From assembly GCF_008065155.1 (NCBI RefSeq), contig NZ_CP042819.1, positions 1,860,001 to 1,924,000 on the forward strand: a DNA stretch of 64,000 nt, given 5' to 3'. The notes below the pieces were generated by a model that had not been told where the DNA came from, searched no databases, and saw only the letters and a list, made by a program, of their open reading frames with translations. Position 1 is the stretch's first letter; each line of letters starts with the position of its first letter. The position numbers and the translations under genes were made by a program. Source of the stretch: Octadecabacter sp. SW4. Its GTDB lineage: Bacteria; Pseudomonadota; Alphaproteobacteria; Rhodobacterales; Rhodobacteraceae. Below are positions 42,519-53,172 of the stretch, piece by piece.

Positions 42519-42657
42519 GTATGCGCCCGGTTCACCCCACATATTTCCATGGTGGCAGTTCATCAACCCTGTTGATTTTGTGGTCCGCGATCCGGTTGAG
42601 GGTGTCGGTAAGCCATGCTTGCGGATCGACGCTGTTCAGTGTGGCCGTCTCAATCAG
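42519..42657 (-). mobile_element. IS66-family insertion sequence remnant (transposase C-terminus and one end)
   Basis: On the minus strand the frame ending at 42532 reads [35 protein letters not shown] and PWKYVG, which is the IS66 transposase C-terminal element. Upstream of LIETATL the resemblance stops at about 42657, so only some 42 codons remain. On the plus strand GTATGCGCCCGGTTCACC starts at 42519, close to the IS66 terminal repeat type GTAAGCG..., so the element's end is retained. The rest of the transposase and the TnpA/TnpB genes are absent. It is a dead fragment. Confidence 0.75.
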
Positions 42658-42944
42658 GCCTTTGCCCGTCAGTTCGCGAATTTTCACTCTCGCAGTGAGA
42701 ACAGATACAAGTGGTTGTGGCATGGCCGCTCCAAGTCTCTTTCATGAGAACGATTCCATGAGACTTCAACACCTGAAAGCTGACGTTTGCGGAGAGTCCA
42801 CAAACGGCAGCAATGTCCGCGCCGAAGCCGTCCCCCCGCTTGTGCGAGATTTGGCCGATATGGCGGGGTCTTAACAAATGTCACGCCGTTGTCGCCCTCG
42901 GGCGCTAGACTTTTCCCATCACTGTCATCTTTGGGGGATCGACC
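42658..42944. other. Intergenic stretch without recognisable gene
   Basis: Between the IS66 remnant and cpdB I see only open frames without ribosome binding sites or family resemblance. The last 60 bp should contain the cpdB promoter; GGGGGATCGACC precedes its ATG. Confidence 0.4.
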
Positions 42945-44903
42945 ATGCCACTCACACTCAATCGTCGCGGCTTTCTGGCAGGCACTGCCGGGCTGATCGC
43001 ACTGCACCCGTTTTCCGTCAGCGCGCAGGCCAATCAGGCACATCTGCGGATCATGGAAACCACGGACCTGCATGTGCATGTCTTCCCATACGACTACTAC
43101 GCCGACAAGCCTGTCGATACGGTCGGCCTTGCCCGCACCGCATCGATCATCGAAGATGTGCGCGCGGAATCGACCAATGCGATCCTGCTCGACAACGGCG
43201 ATTTCCTGCAGGGTAACCCGATGGGCGATTACATCGCCTATGAACGCGGCATGGCCGAGGGTGACACCCACCCCGTCATCCAGGCGATGAACACGCTGGG
43301 GTTTGACGCCTCCACCCTTGGCAATCACGAATTCAACTACGGCCTCGATTTCCTGATGAAATCCGTGGCCGGGGCGCAGTTCCCCATTGTCTCGGCCAAT
43401 GTCGCCAAATCAATAGGCGCCAGCCCGACCGCCGACGAAACCCTGCTACCGCCCTATGTCATCCTTGATCGCACGATCACCGATGGCAACGGCGACGAAT
43501 ACCCGATCCGCATCGGGCTGATCGGCTTTGTGCCACCGCAGATCATGAACTGGGACCGCAAGCACCTTGAAGGCAACGTGCAGGCCCGCGACATCATCGA
43601 AACCGCCCGCGCCTATGTGCCGCAAGTGAAGGAACAGGGGGCCGATCTCATCATCGCGCTGTCCCACTCGGGCATCGGCGCGGCCGATCACACGGAGGGC
43701 ATGGAAAACGCATCGGTGCCACTGGCCGCCGTGGACGGGATCGACGCGATCCTGACCGGGCACAGCCACCTTGTGTTTCCCTCCTCGACCTATGACGATT
43801 ATGCGGGCGTTGATGTGGGTGCAGGCACGGTGATGGGCAAACCCGCCGTGATGGCGGGGTTCTGGGGCAGTCATATGGGCCTGCTAGACCTGATGCTGGA
43901 ACGCGATGGCGACAGCTGGCGCATCCTGTCCCACACTGCCGAGGCGCGCCCCATCTCGCGGCGCGAAGAAGACCGCTCGATCACACCACTGGTCCAAAGC
44001 AACGCCGCTGTCCTTGCCTCGGTGCAGGCCGAACACGACGAAACGCTGGCCTATGTGCGCCGCGCCGTAGGCATGACCGACGCCCCCCTGCACAGCTATT
44101 TTGCGCTGGTCGCGGACGATCCATCGGTGCAAATCGTGTCCAACGCGCAAACCTGGTATATCGCCCAGATGATGGAGGGGACCGAATATGAAGGCATCCC
44201 GATCCTCTCGGCCGCCGCCCCCTTCAAGGCAGGGGGCCGTGGTGGGCCCGACTACTATACGGACGTGCCCGTGGGCGCTGTAGCGATCAAGAACGTGGCC
44301 GATCTGTATCTTTATCCCAATACCGTGCGGGCGGTGCTGGTGACGGGCGCGCAGGTCAAGAACTGGCTGGAACGCAGCGCGGGCATGTTCAATCAGGTCG
44401 CGGCGGGCGCGGCAGACGCGCCCCTGCTCAACCCCGATTTTCCCAGCTACAACTTTGATATCATCGACGGGGTGACCTATCGTATCGACCTGTCGCAACC
44501 GGCGATGTTTGACCGTGACGGCGCGGTGATCAACGCCGATACCAACCGGATCGTCGATCTGATGTTCGATGGCGCGCCGATTGATCCCGATCAGCAGTTC
44601 GTCATCGCCACAAACAACTACCGCGCCAGCGGTGGCGGCAGTTTTCCCGGGGCGATGGGCGATACGGTGATTTTTGAAGGGCCCGACACCAACCGCGACG
44701 TGATCGTGCGCTATATCGTCGATCAGGGCACCGTCAGCCCGCGCGCCGATGGCAACTGGACCTTCCTGCCGATGGACGACACCACGGTGATCTTTGAAAC
44801 CGGACCGGCCGGGGCCACTTACGCCGCCGATGTGCCGGGCGCGCGGCTTGAAGAAGCAGGAAACTCCGACACCGGCTTCGCCCTGTTCCGCATCGCGCTC
44901 TAG
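42945..44903 (+). CDS. cpdB: 2',3'-cyclic-nucleotide 2'-phosphodiesterase/3'-nucleotidase, exported
   Basis: A 652-residue periplasmic enzyme of the CpdB type that turns 2',3'-cyclic nucleotides into nucleosides and phosphate. The N-terminus carries a twin-arginine signal (NRRGFLAGTAGLIALHPFSVSAQA). The metallophosphatase domain shows METTDLHVHVFPYDYY, LLDNGDFLQGNP, LGNHEFNYG, IALSHSGIG and LTGHSHLVFP. The C-terminal 5'-nucleotidase domain includes YLYPNTVRAVLVTGAQVKNWLE (core LYPNTVRAVLVTGAQVKNWL) and NNYRASGGGSFPG. It stands alone; the function supports phosphate and nucleoside scavenging. Confidence 0.95.
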   Translation: MPLTLNRRGFLAGTAGLIALHPFSVSAQANQAHLRIMETTDLHVHVFPYDYYADKPVDTVGLARTASIIEDVRAESTNAILLDNGDFLQGNPMGDYIAYERGMAEGDTHPVIQAMNTLGFDASTLGNHEFNYGLDFLMKSVAGAQFPIVSANVAKSIGASPTADETLLPPYVILDRTITDGNGDEYPIRIGLIGFVPPQIMNWDRKHLEGNVQARDIIETARAYVPQVKEQGADLIIALSHSGIGAADHTEGMENASVPLAAVDGIDAILTGHSHLVFPSSTYDDYAGVDVGAGTVMGKPAVMAGFWGSHMGLLDLMLERDGDSWRILSHTAEARPISRREEDRSITPLVQSNAAVLASVQAEHDETLAYVRRAVGMTDAPLHSYFALVADDPSVQIVSNAQTWYIAQMMEGTEYEGIPILSAAAPFKAGGRGGPDYYTDVPVGAVAIKNVADLYLYPNTVRAVLVTGAQVKNWLERSAGMFNQVAAGAADAPLLNPDFPSYNFDIIDGVTYRIDLSQPAMFDRDGAVINADTNRIVDLMFDGAPIDPDQQFVIATNNYRASGGGSFPGAMGDTVIFEGPDTNRDVIVRYIVDQGTVSPRADGNWTFLPMDDTTVIFETGPAGATYAADVPGARLEEAGNSDTGFALFRIAL

Positions 44904-44975
44904 ACCGCAACCAGCGGCATACAAAAAAGGCCGGCCCAACCACTGGACCGGCCCCTTCCCTCACCAAGCGGGCGT

Positions 44976-45452
44976 TTAGCGCCGGAAGGTTTCCAGCGAT
45001 AACACCGCATCGCAATACTCACCGTCATAGGTGCCGACCCAGACATCCAGAATGCCGTTAGCCGGACGTGTCAGCACGATGCGCGGATCAAGATTGCCGT
45101 TGTCATCATCGTCATAATACCAATTGGCCGAGGACGTGTTGACCAGCAAGGCGCTGTCACAGCGGCTGACCACTGAAATCGCCAGTTGATAGCCGCCCAT
45201 GCCCGATATCTCGAACGAAAAGTCGGGCGCGGTGGTAAAGTAACCCGCTCCGGTATCGGTGCCGGGGCGGATGTTGCGACAATCCCAGATGTAGTTTTGC
45301 CCCCCTGCGGTGACACGAAAGGCCTGCTCTTGATACATCTGCTGGCCGGTCAAACTATAGGTTTCGCTCCCCCACAAGGAATAGTCGGGACAGGCCATCG
45401 CCGCCGTGCCGAACCCCAGAAACAATAATACCGCGATAAAAATACGTTTCAT
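44976..45452 (-). CDS. Secreted protein of unknown function, PPC-like beta-sandwich
   Basis: A 158-residue protein with a cleavable signal peptide (MKRIFIAVLLFLGFGTAAMA) and a mature beta-rich domain. Four cysteines (CPDYSLWG, WDCRN, SRCDSAL, GEYCDAV) would form two disulfides. The part LLVNTSSANWYYDDDDNGNLDPRIVL (core NWYYDDDDNGNLDP) is an Asp-rich loop that may bind calcium, and NGILDVWVGTYDGEYCDAVLSL resembles bacterial pre-peptidase C-terminal domains. The start at 45452 follows AAGGGG. It is divergent from the next gene. No enzyme activity can be assigned. Confidence 0.7.
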   Translation of the reverse strand: MKRIFIAVLLFLGFGTAAMACPDYSLWGSETYSLTGQQMYQEQAFRVTAGGQNYIWDCRNIRPGTDTGAGYFTTAPDFSFEISGMGGYQLAISVVSRCDSALLVNTSSANWYYDDDDNGNLDPRIVLTRPANGILDVWVGTYDGEYCDAVLSLETFRR

Positions 45453-45658
45453 GAATTTCCCCTTCATTCTTTGAATGTGACTCAAGGATAAGCCAAAGCC
45501 CGCGCGCCTCACCAGCATTTTCTTTGCCATGCAGGGTCGGGAAAACCGCCCCTTTCGCCCTTTAACCATTTGTTCACCAAATCGTCGCGCCGCGGATTGG
45601 ACTGCGCTAGACACAGCTTGCGGGTAGCGCCGCACATCGGGGGCAGATCGGAAAACAG

Positions 45659-46309
45659 ATGAGATTGCGCCGGCTTGCGCTGGCCCTGTTGGTCTGCGCC
45701 CTGACAACATCGCCCGCCTTCGCGGAAATTGCCCTGTCGCTTGGGGGTGGGATCGGTTTTGACAAGCACGAGTTCCAGGGCATGGGCAGCGGCCCGCACT
45801 ACAGCCTGAACGGCCAAGGTCGCACCGCGCAGATCGAACTGACCCGCCGCGACGCGCTGACGCTATCGGGCCGCCCGATTGACGCCAGCCTGTCCCTGCA
45901 TTTCGGCGGCCCCGAATTTGTCGATACGGCCAGCAACGGGCGCGCCTGGGTCACGGGCCTTGATCGTTCGGCCCGTATCCGCACGACCCGCGCCCTCGTG
46001 ACCCTGTCCACACCGGTTTTGCAGCAGGGCAATTGGTCGCTTGATCTGGGTGTCGGCGCAGGCCTCGCGCAAACAGATGTGACCCTGCGCCACGGCCAGG
46101 CGACCGCGCGCCAGCGCGATACCCTGCCCCACGCCGTCCTGAGCATGCGTGCGGGGCGCACCAGCGCCGATGGCAGCACCCGCGTCTGGAGCGAACTGCG
46201 CTACCACACCAGCCCCGCCCTGACCCTTACCTACAGCGATGGCGAACAGCGCCGCTATGAGGTCAGCGGGATGGAACTGGCTGCGGGTGTGACGTTCTTC
46301 TTTGACTGA
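45659..46309 (+). CDS. Predicted outer-membrane beta-barrel protein
   Basis: A 216-residue exported protein: signal peptide residues 1-22 (MRLRRLALALLVCALTTSPAFA), then alternating strands (IALSLGGGIGFDKHEF, IDASLSLHFGGPEF, WSLDLGVGAGLAQTDVTLR, VWSELRYHTSPALTLTYSDG) ending MELAAGVTFFFD with an aromatic-rich last strand. This pattern fits a small barrel of 8 strands, OmpA/OmpW-like in size. I do not recognise the exact family. It is divergent from the secreted-protein gene and convergent with oxyR. Confidence 0.65.
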   Translation: MRLRRLALALLVCALTTSPAFAEIALSLGGGIGFDKHEFQGMGSGPHYSLNGQGRTAQIELTRRDALTLSGRPIDASLSLHFGGPEFVDTASNGRAWVTGLDRSARIRTTRALVTLSTPVLQQGNWSLDLGVGAGLAQTDVTLRHGQATARQRDTLPHAVLSMRAGRTSADGSTRVWSELRYHTSPALTLTYSDGEQRRYEVSGMELAAGVTFFFD

Positions 46310-46340
46310 CCCGCGACCGGGTTAACCCAGTGCGCTGGCG

Positions 46341-47264
46341 CTAAGGCGCGATGTTGCCCGCGTCATTTGCGGGGGCATCCAGACAGGCCTGGCGCACCAT
46401 CTGCGCAATATCCCCAAGTTGCTCAGCCAAAGGATTGGTTTTGCGCCAGACCATGCCGATTGTGCGCGATGGCCGTGGCGAGGCCAGCCGCGCAACCGAC
46501 ACCGACGCCGAACGCGTTTCAATCGCCACCGCCATTTCGGGGATCAGCGTCACACCAATCCCGGCACCGACCATCTGCACCAATGTCGACAGGGAACTGC
46601 CTTCCATCAGGTCGCGCGGCAGGGATGACGGCGTGCTGCAATAGGACAATGCCTGATCACGAAAACAATGCCCCTCCTCAAGCAAAAGCAGCCGCATTTC
46701 GCGCAGCAACTTGGCACTTGGCACGGGGCTGTCAGCCTCTGCCCGCGCCCGCACGAGAACAAAGTCCTCGTCGAACAGGGCTTCTTCGTGCAGGGATGGC
46801 TCGGACATTGGCAGGGCGACGATGGCGGTATCCAGGCTGCCCCCCAATAGCCCTTCAATCAGCTTTTGCGTGACCGCTTCGCGCGGGCGCAGATCCAGTC
46901 CGGGATAGTTCTGCGTCAGACACTTGATAAATCGGGGCAGGAAATAGGGTGCGGCCGTCGGGATGATCCCGAACCGGAACCGCCCAACCAGCGGCTGGTG
47001 CGAGGCCCGCGCCAGATCACCCAAAGCGTCAACCGCCTGCAAAATCTCGCGCACACGATCAAGAAACGTCTCGCCAAAACTCGTCAGCCGCAGGTGCTTT
47101 GCCCCGCGCTCGATCAGGGGTGTCGCCAGCATGTCCTCGAGCGCTTTCATCTGCACGGACAGCGCGGGCTGCGAAATGCCGCAGTCCTCGGCGGCACGGC
47201 CAAAGTGGCGATGGCGGGCCAGGGCCTCGAAATAGCGCAGGTGTTTTATGGTGATATCGATCAT
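46341..47264 (-). CDS. oxyR: Hydrogen peroxide-sensing regulator OxyR
   Basis: A 307-residue LysR-type regulator. The winged helix reads IKHLRYFEALARHRHFGRAAEDCGISQPALSVQMKALED (core GRAAEDCGISQPALSVQMKA). The redox pair is visible as C200 and C209 in EEGHCFRDQALSYC, matching Cys199/Cys208 of E. coli OxyR, so peroxide should form a disulfide and switch the protein on. It is divergent from katG, its classic target, with a 154-bp shared control region. Confidence 0.96.
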   Translation of the reverse strand: MIDITIKHLRYFEALARHRHFGRAAEDCGISQPALSVQMKALEDMLATPLIERGAKHLRLTSFGETFLDRVREILQAVDALGDLARASHQPLVGRFRFGIIPTAAPYFLPRFIKCLTQNYPGLDLRPREAVTQKLIEGLLGGSLDTAIVALPMSEPSLHEEALFDEDFVLVRARAEADSPVPSAKLLREMRLLLLEEGHCFRDQALSYCSTPSSLPRDLMEGSSLSTLVQMVGAGIGVTLIPEMAVAIETRSASVSVARLASPRPSRTIGMVWRKTNPLAEQLGDIAQMVRQACLDAPANDAGNIAP

Positions 47265-47288
47265 ACATTCTGGTTATCACCGCCATTA

Positions 47289-47328
47289 GAAAATGCAATT
47301 TTTCATTATCGGTTTGCCAGTCTATAAT
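47289..47328 (+). promoter_or_regulatory. katG promoter with candidate OxyR-binding dyad
   Basis: A perfect -10 box TATAAT lies at 47323-47328 with a poor -35 (TTTTCA, 47300-47305) 17 bp away, the usual form of an activator-dependent promoter. Overlapping the -35 is the dyad GAAAA-N6-TTTTC (47289-47304) in an AT-rich region, a likely OxyR contact site. The binding assignment is inference. Confidence 0.6.
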
Positions 47329-47331
47329 TAG

Positions 47332-49596
<2,265 letters not shown>

Positions 49597-49598
49597 TC

Positions 49599-49648
49599 AA
49601 AAAAAAACAGCCCCGCGCCCAACATTAGGCGCGGGGCTGTTATTTTTC
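49599..49648. terminator. Strong bidirectional terminator after katG
   Basis: AACAGCCCCGCGCC (49606-49619) and GGCGCGGGGCTGTT (49628-49641) form a perfect 14-bp stem with an 8-nt loop, flanked by A8 on the left and ATTTTT on the right. It ends katG and can block read-through from the opposite strand. Confidence 0.92.
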
Positions 49649-49789
49649 CACGCAAGCCCCCACTGCCCTAAGGAGCGCGCGTGAAAGCGATGCGTCACGC
49701 CCAAACCAATCTGACACCTGATTGAGCACACAAACCAACGGTGCGACAGTGCCTGACAGCAATCGCGGGCCTCCCCAACATCAGCAAAC

Positions 49790-49819
49790 GAAAAAGGCCG
49801 CCCCCGTTCAGGAGCGGCC
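49790..49819 (-). terminator. Intrinsic terminator of the trigger factor gene
   Basis: GGCCGCCCCC (49796-49805) and GGAGCGGCC (49811-49819) form a stem with a 5-nt loop; on the minus strand TTTTTCGTTT follows. It lies 25 bp after the tig stop. The 150 bp between this and the katG terminator hold nothing recognisable. Confidence 0.8.
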
Positions 49820-49843
49820 CGATGCTTGCAAAGCGAGAGAGGG

Positions 49844-51175
49844 TTACTCTTCCTCGAGCTTCTCGACAGCCTTTTGCAGATCGTCCTTGCTGACATCCTT
49901 GTCGGTCACCTTGGCCTGCTCAAAGATGTGATCCACGACCTTGTCTTCAAAGATCGGTGCGCGCATCTGCTGCTGCATCTGCTGGTTCTGCTGCACGAAA
50001 TCAAAGAACTGGCGTTCCTGACCGGGATACTGACGCGCCTGATTCATGATCGCCTGCGTCATTTCGGCATCCGTCACCTGCACTTCGGCCTTCTGGCCGA
50101 TTTCAGCGAGCAATAGGCCCAGCTTCACGCGGCGTTCCGCCAGTTTGGTGTGCTCTTTGGTGGTTTCGATCTCGGGGTGGTCATGGCCCTGCACGTCGGG
50201 GTTTTCCTCGTGCCACAGCTGGTGGGCAATCTGGCCCGCTTCGGCCTCCACCAGCGACGGGGGCAGTTCAAACTTGACGGCCTTGTCCAGCGCATCCAGC
50301 AGGGCGCGCTTGGTGACCGCGCGGGCGGCGCCGGTGTATTCGGTTTCCAGACGCTCGGCGATCTGCACCTTCAGCGCGGCCAGATCCTCGGCCCCGAACT
50401 GCTTGGCCATCTCGTCGTTGACCTCGGCCGCCTTGGGCTCTTTCACGGCCTTGATCTTGCATTCGAACACGGCGGCTTTGCCGGCCAGATGCTCGGCCTG
50501 ATATTCCTCGGGGAACGACACTTCGACGTTCTTTTCGTCGCCTTCTTTCACGCCAACCAGTTGTTCTTCAAAACCGGGGATGAAGGAATTGGAGCCAAGG
50601 GTCAGCGGATAATCTTCGGCCGCGCCACCCTCAAAGGGCTCGCCATCCACCTTGCCAAGGAAATCGATCACAACCTGATCGCCGTCCTTCGCCTTGGACC
50701 CCTTCTTGCGGTCCTCGAAGTTCTTGACGGTCTCGGCCAGATTTTCCAACGCTTCCTTGACCGAAGCCTCGTCCGCCTTGACGACCATGCGTTCCAGCTT
50801 GATCTTGCCAAAATCGACGTCCGGCACGGCGGGCAGGGTTTCATAGGACACGTCAACGACAACATCGTCGCCCTCTTTCCAGTCCTCGTTGGTCATCTTC
50901 ATTTCGGGCTGGGCCGCGGGGCGGTCGCCCGACTTTTCCAGATGTTCGTTCATGGCGCCATCAATGCTTTCCTGCATCGCTTCGCCAAGGATACGCGGGC
51001 CGAATTGCTTTTTCAGCAGGGCCATAGGCACCTTGCCCTTGCGAAACCCCTTCATCTCGATTTCGGGCTGGGCTTCTTTCAGCTTGTCGCTGACTTTCGT
51101 TTCCAGCTCGGCAGCGGTTACGGTGATCGTGTAGCCGCGCTTGAGGCCTTCGTTCAGGGTCTCGGTGACCTGCAT
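49844..51175 (-). CDS. tig: Trigger factor, ribosome-associated chaperone
   Basis: A 443-residue three-domain chaperone that meets nascent chains at the ribosome exit. The ribosome-binding loop is GFRKGKVP at about residues 43-50; the FKBP-type isomerase domain spans about 155-245 ([36 protein letters not shown]); the C-terminal cradle follows and ends in an acidic coil ([12 protein letters not shown]). The start at 51175 follows AAAGGACG. The frame runs on through the upstream tRNA gene, which is not coding. The two genes lie 23 bp apart on the same strand. Confidence 0.97.
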   Translation of the reverse strand: MQVTETLNEGLKRGYTITVTAAELETKVSDKLKEAQPEIEMKGFRKGKVPMALLKKQFGPRILGEAMQESIDGAMNEHLEKSGDRPAAQPEMKMTNEDWKEGDDVVVDVSYETLPAVPDVDFGKIKLERMVVKADEASVKEALENLAETVKNFEDRKKGSKAKDGDQVVIDFLGKVDGEPFEGGAAEDYPLTLGSNSFIPGFEEQLVGVKEGDEKNVEVSFPEEYQAEHLAGKAAVFECKIKAVKEPKAAEVNDEMAKQFGAEDLAALKVQIAERLETEYTGAARAVTKRALLDALDKAVKFELPPSLVEAEAGQIAHQLWHEENPDVQGHDHPEIETTKEHTKLAERRVKLGLLLAEIGQKAEVQVTDAEMTQAIMNQARQYPGQERQFFDFVQQNQQMQQQMRAPIFEDKVVDHIFEQAKVTDKDVSKDDLQKAVEKLEEE

Positions 51176-51198
51176 GTTATCGTCCTTTTCTATCTCTC

Positions 51199-51283
51199 TG
51201 GTGCGGGTGAAGGGACTCGAACCCCCACGCCTCGCGGCGCCAGAACCTAAATCTGGTGCGTCTACCAATTCCGCCACACCCGC
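51199..51283 (-). tRNA. tRNA-Leu (anticodon UAG)
   Basis: The minus strand folds as a class II tRNA: acceptor GCGGGTG/CACCCGC with discriminator A (51202) and an encoded CCA (51201-51199). The D arm has GGAATTGGTAGACGC, the anticodon arm is CCAGA-TTTAGGT-TCTGG giving anticodon TAG, a long variable arm (CGCCGCGAGGCGT) follows, and the T arm has GGGTTCGAGTCCC. UAG reads CUA and, with modification, other CUN codons. Confidence 0.96.
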
Positions 51284-51372
51284 ATATCTTTAAGGGGCAG
51301 GCACCGCCCACCCCAAACTTGCGCCGCTCTTAGCAAAGGCGCGCGCAGGATGCGAGAGGAAAAGACCGCAAT

Positions 51373-52425
51373 TCAGGCGATAAGCAGCGCAGCGTCGCGT
51401 CGCCCCAGAAGCGGGCGGGCCGCCGAGAGCGGCGCGCGGGTCAGCAAATCGCAATCGGGAAACAGAAGCTGCAATTCTGCCCGGCTGGCGTCAGGCATTG
51501 CGGCCACGCTGACAGGACCGGGATTGAAGCTTTCGGTCGCCAACCCGTCCGAGATCAGCACCTCGTGGGCGTCACATTGCAGATGGATGTAGGTTGTCAT
51601 CGCAACCCCTGCCCGGCGGACCGTCGTGTCATTGATCAGATGCTTGGCTGCGACCAGCACCTGCGGTTCGCCAAACAGCATCTCGGCGCGCCAGCCCTCG
51701 ATCAGGATACGGTGCTGCGGTGACACCAGCATATCGCGGTTCGGGTGATTGCACCCGAAGGCATGCGCCTTGATCCGGATCGGGCAGAGTTCGGGATGCA
51801 AGGCCATGCGCAGACTGCTGACCGGCGCATGCCCCACCCAGCGCAGGGGCTGGGCCCCGTGATCCAGCGTTGTGACCAGATCGCCCGCCGCCAGTTCCTG
51901 CACCGCGCGCGGGCCATCCGGCGTGTCGATCATGGTGCCCGGCGTAAAGCACGGGATCGCCAGATCCCCCGCCGCAACCGAAGGCTGACCATAATCCCCC
52001 GGCCCCTCGGCGGTGGCGACCACCGTCAGCGCAACCCCGACCGGCGGAAAGGTATCAATAAAGGCGATCCCCTCGATCGTGGCGTAGCTGGGCGAGGAAT
52101 TTTGAAAGTTGACCGCGATCGCCTGATATTCGATCCCCGTGGCGGGATCGCGCAGGGTCATCTGGTATTCGGCTTCGATATCGGTGTTTTTGCTGTAACT
52201 TACCCCGTCAAAGGTCTGGTCCCCGTCCAGCTTTTGCTGGGTGCCATTGTCATCAAAGTTCGTGTTGTTGCCCTTGACGGCGATGCTTTCCCAGTTGTTC
52301 GATGTCAGGGTGATCGACAACCCCATCAGGTGCGACCCATCGCCCTGCGTCACGCCATCAAGCTGCCCGCCACCGGACACGGTGACCGAGGCTTCGCCCA
52401 GCGCCCAGAAATCGAATTTTGCCAT
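51373..52425 (-). CDS. Hint (Hedgehog/intein-fold) domain protein
   Basis: A 350-residue protein in two parts. Residues 1-155 are Asn/Asp/Thr-rich beta sequence without a family I can name (GSHLMGLSITLTSNNWES). Residues 157-320 are a Hint_2-type domain: nucleophile C159 in PCFTPGTMIDTPDG, the block GDLVTTLDHG, and SPQHRILIEGWRAEMLFGE with H238. Such domains may cleave themselves at the Cys, releasing the N-terminal part. No signal peptide is seen; export could go through a type I route, as for other roseobacter Hint proteins. It is divergent from a second, degenerate Hint gene. Confidence 0.82.
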   Translation of the reverse strand: MAKFDFWALGEASVTVSGGGQLDGVTQGDGSHLMGLSITLTSNNWESIAVKGNNTNFDDNGTQQKLDGDQTFDGVSYSKNTDIEAEYQMTLRDPATGIEYQAIAVNFQNSSPSYATIEGIAFIDTFPPVGVALTVVATAEGPGDYGQPSVAAGDLAIPCFTPGTMIDTPDGPRAVQELAAGDLVTTLDHGAQPLRWVGHAPVSSLRMALHPELCPIRIKAHAFGCNHPNRDMLVSPQHRILIEGWRAEMLFGEPQVLVAAKHLINDTTVRRAGVAMTTYIHLQCDAHEVLISDGLATESFNPGPVSVAAMPDASRAELQLLFPDCDLLTRAPLSAARPLLGRRDAALLIA

Positions 52426-52624
52426 GTCGGTTCAGCCTGCCCGGCCCCGTTTTTATTATGTCTTTGACTCTACGGGGTTTTGCCCGACCGGTCACGGAGT
52501 CATTTTGGTCACAGGACAGCATGTTGCCCCGCAATCACACCAAAAAGGCACGACAGTAACGTTTTCTTGCCATAATCTGTTGCAACGTTGAGGCAGACAA
52601 AATCACTGAGAGCGAGAAAACGCC

Positions 52625-53092
52625 ATGCATCTGGGATTTGAAGACACAAAGACAATCGCGCCTGTCAATACAACGGGCCTCACCGGCCTGATATCCGGCA
52701 CAACCGTGATGACACTGGACGGCGAAATTCCGGTGGAACACCTGACGATCGGTGATCGCGTGATTACCCGCGACAGCGGCATGGCTGTTCTGCTGAGCAT
52801 CGAAACAAAAACCGCCGACATCGCACCGATCCACATCAAGGCCGGATCGCTGGGCCATACCCGCCCCGACCGCGACATGACCTTATCTCCCGAAGCCCTG
52901 GTTCATATCCGCGACTGGCGCGCCGAAGCGCTGTTTGGCAAGGCGGAAATAACCGTGCCCGCCCGTCGTCTGATCGACGGCGAATTTGTCAGCGAAGGCG
53001 CCAAACGCCGCGTGAAACTGCACGAACTGGTCTTTGACCGCCCGCATATCATCTACGCGGACGGACTTGAAGTTGCGACCACACCGCACTGA
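52625..53092 (+). CDS. Minimal Hint-like protein lacking catalytic residues
   Basis: A 155-residue protein that aligns over nearly its whole length with the Hint half of the divergent neighbour (ISGTTVMTLDGEIPVEHLTIGDRV against CFTPGTMIDTPDG..GDLV; SPEALVHIRDWRAEALFGK against SPQHRILIEGWRAEMLFGE). The nucleophile Cys is replaced by Gly (G21) and the active His by Ala (A91), and the protein has no Cys at all. It cannot be self-splicing by the usual chemistry and may be a partner or inhibitor of the neighbour. The start has no strong ribosome binding site (GAGCGAGAAAACGCC). Confidence 0.75.
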   Translation: MHLGFEDTKTIAPVNTTGLTGLISGTTVMTLDGEIPVEHLTIGDRVITRDSGMAVLLSIETKTADIAPIHIKAGSLGHTRPDRDMTLSPEALVHIRDWRAEALFGKAEITVPARRLIDGEFVSEGAKRRVKLHELVFDRPHIIYADGLEVATTPH

Positions 53093-53172
53093 ATTCCTTG
53101 AATTTTTCGCTCAATTCGCCGCCCTGGGGGCGGCGTTTTGCCTTCGGCGAGAGTTTTCTTGCCAAGATGAAG

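Noticed and set aside
42434..42874. A 146-codon plus-strand frame across the IS66 remnant
   Set aside because: It is antisense to the IS66 transposase fragment and its translation has no family features.
51176..51277. N-terminal extension of trigger factor beginning [13 protein letters not shown]
   Set aside because: This is the tRNA-Leu gene translated by chance; the true tig start with AAAGGACG lies at 51175.
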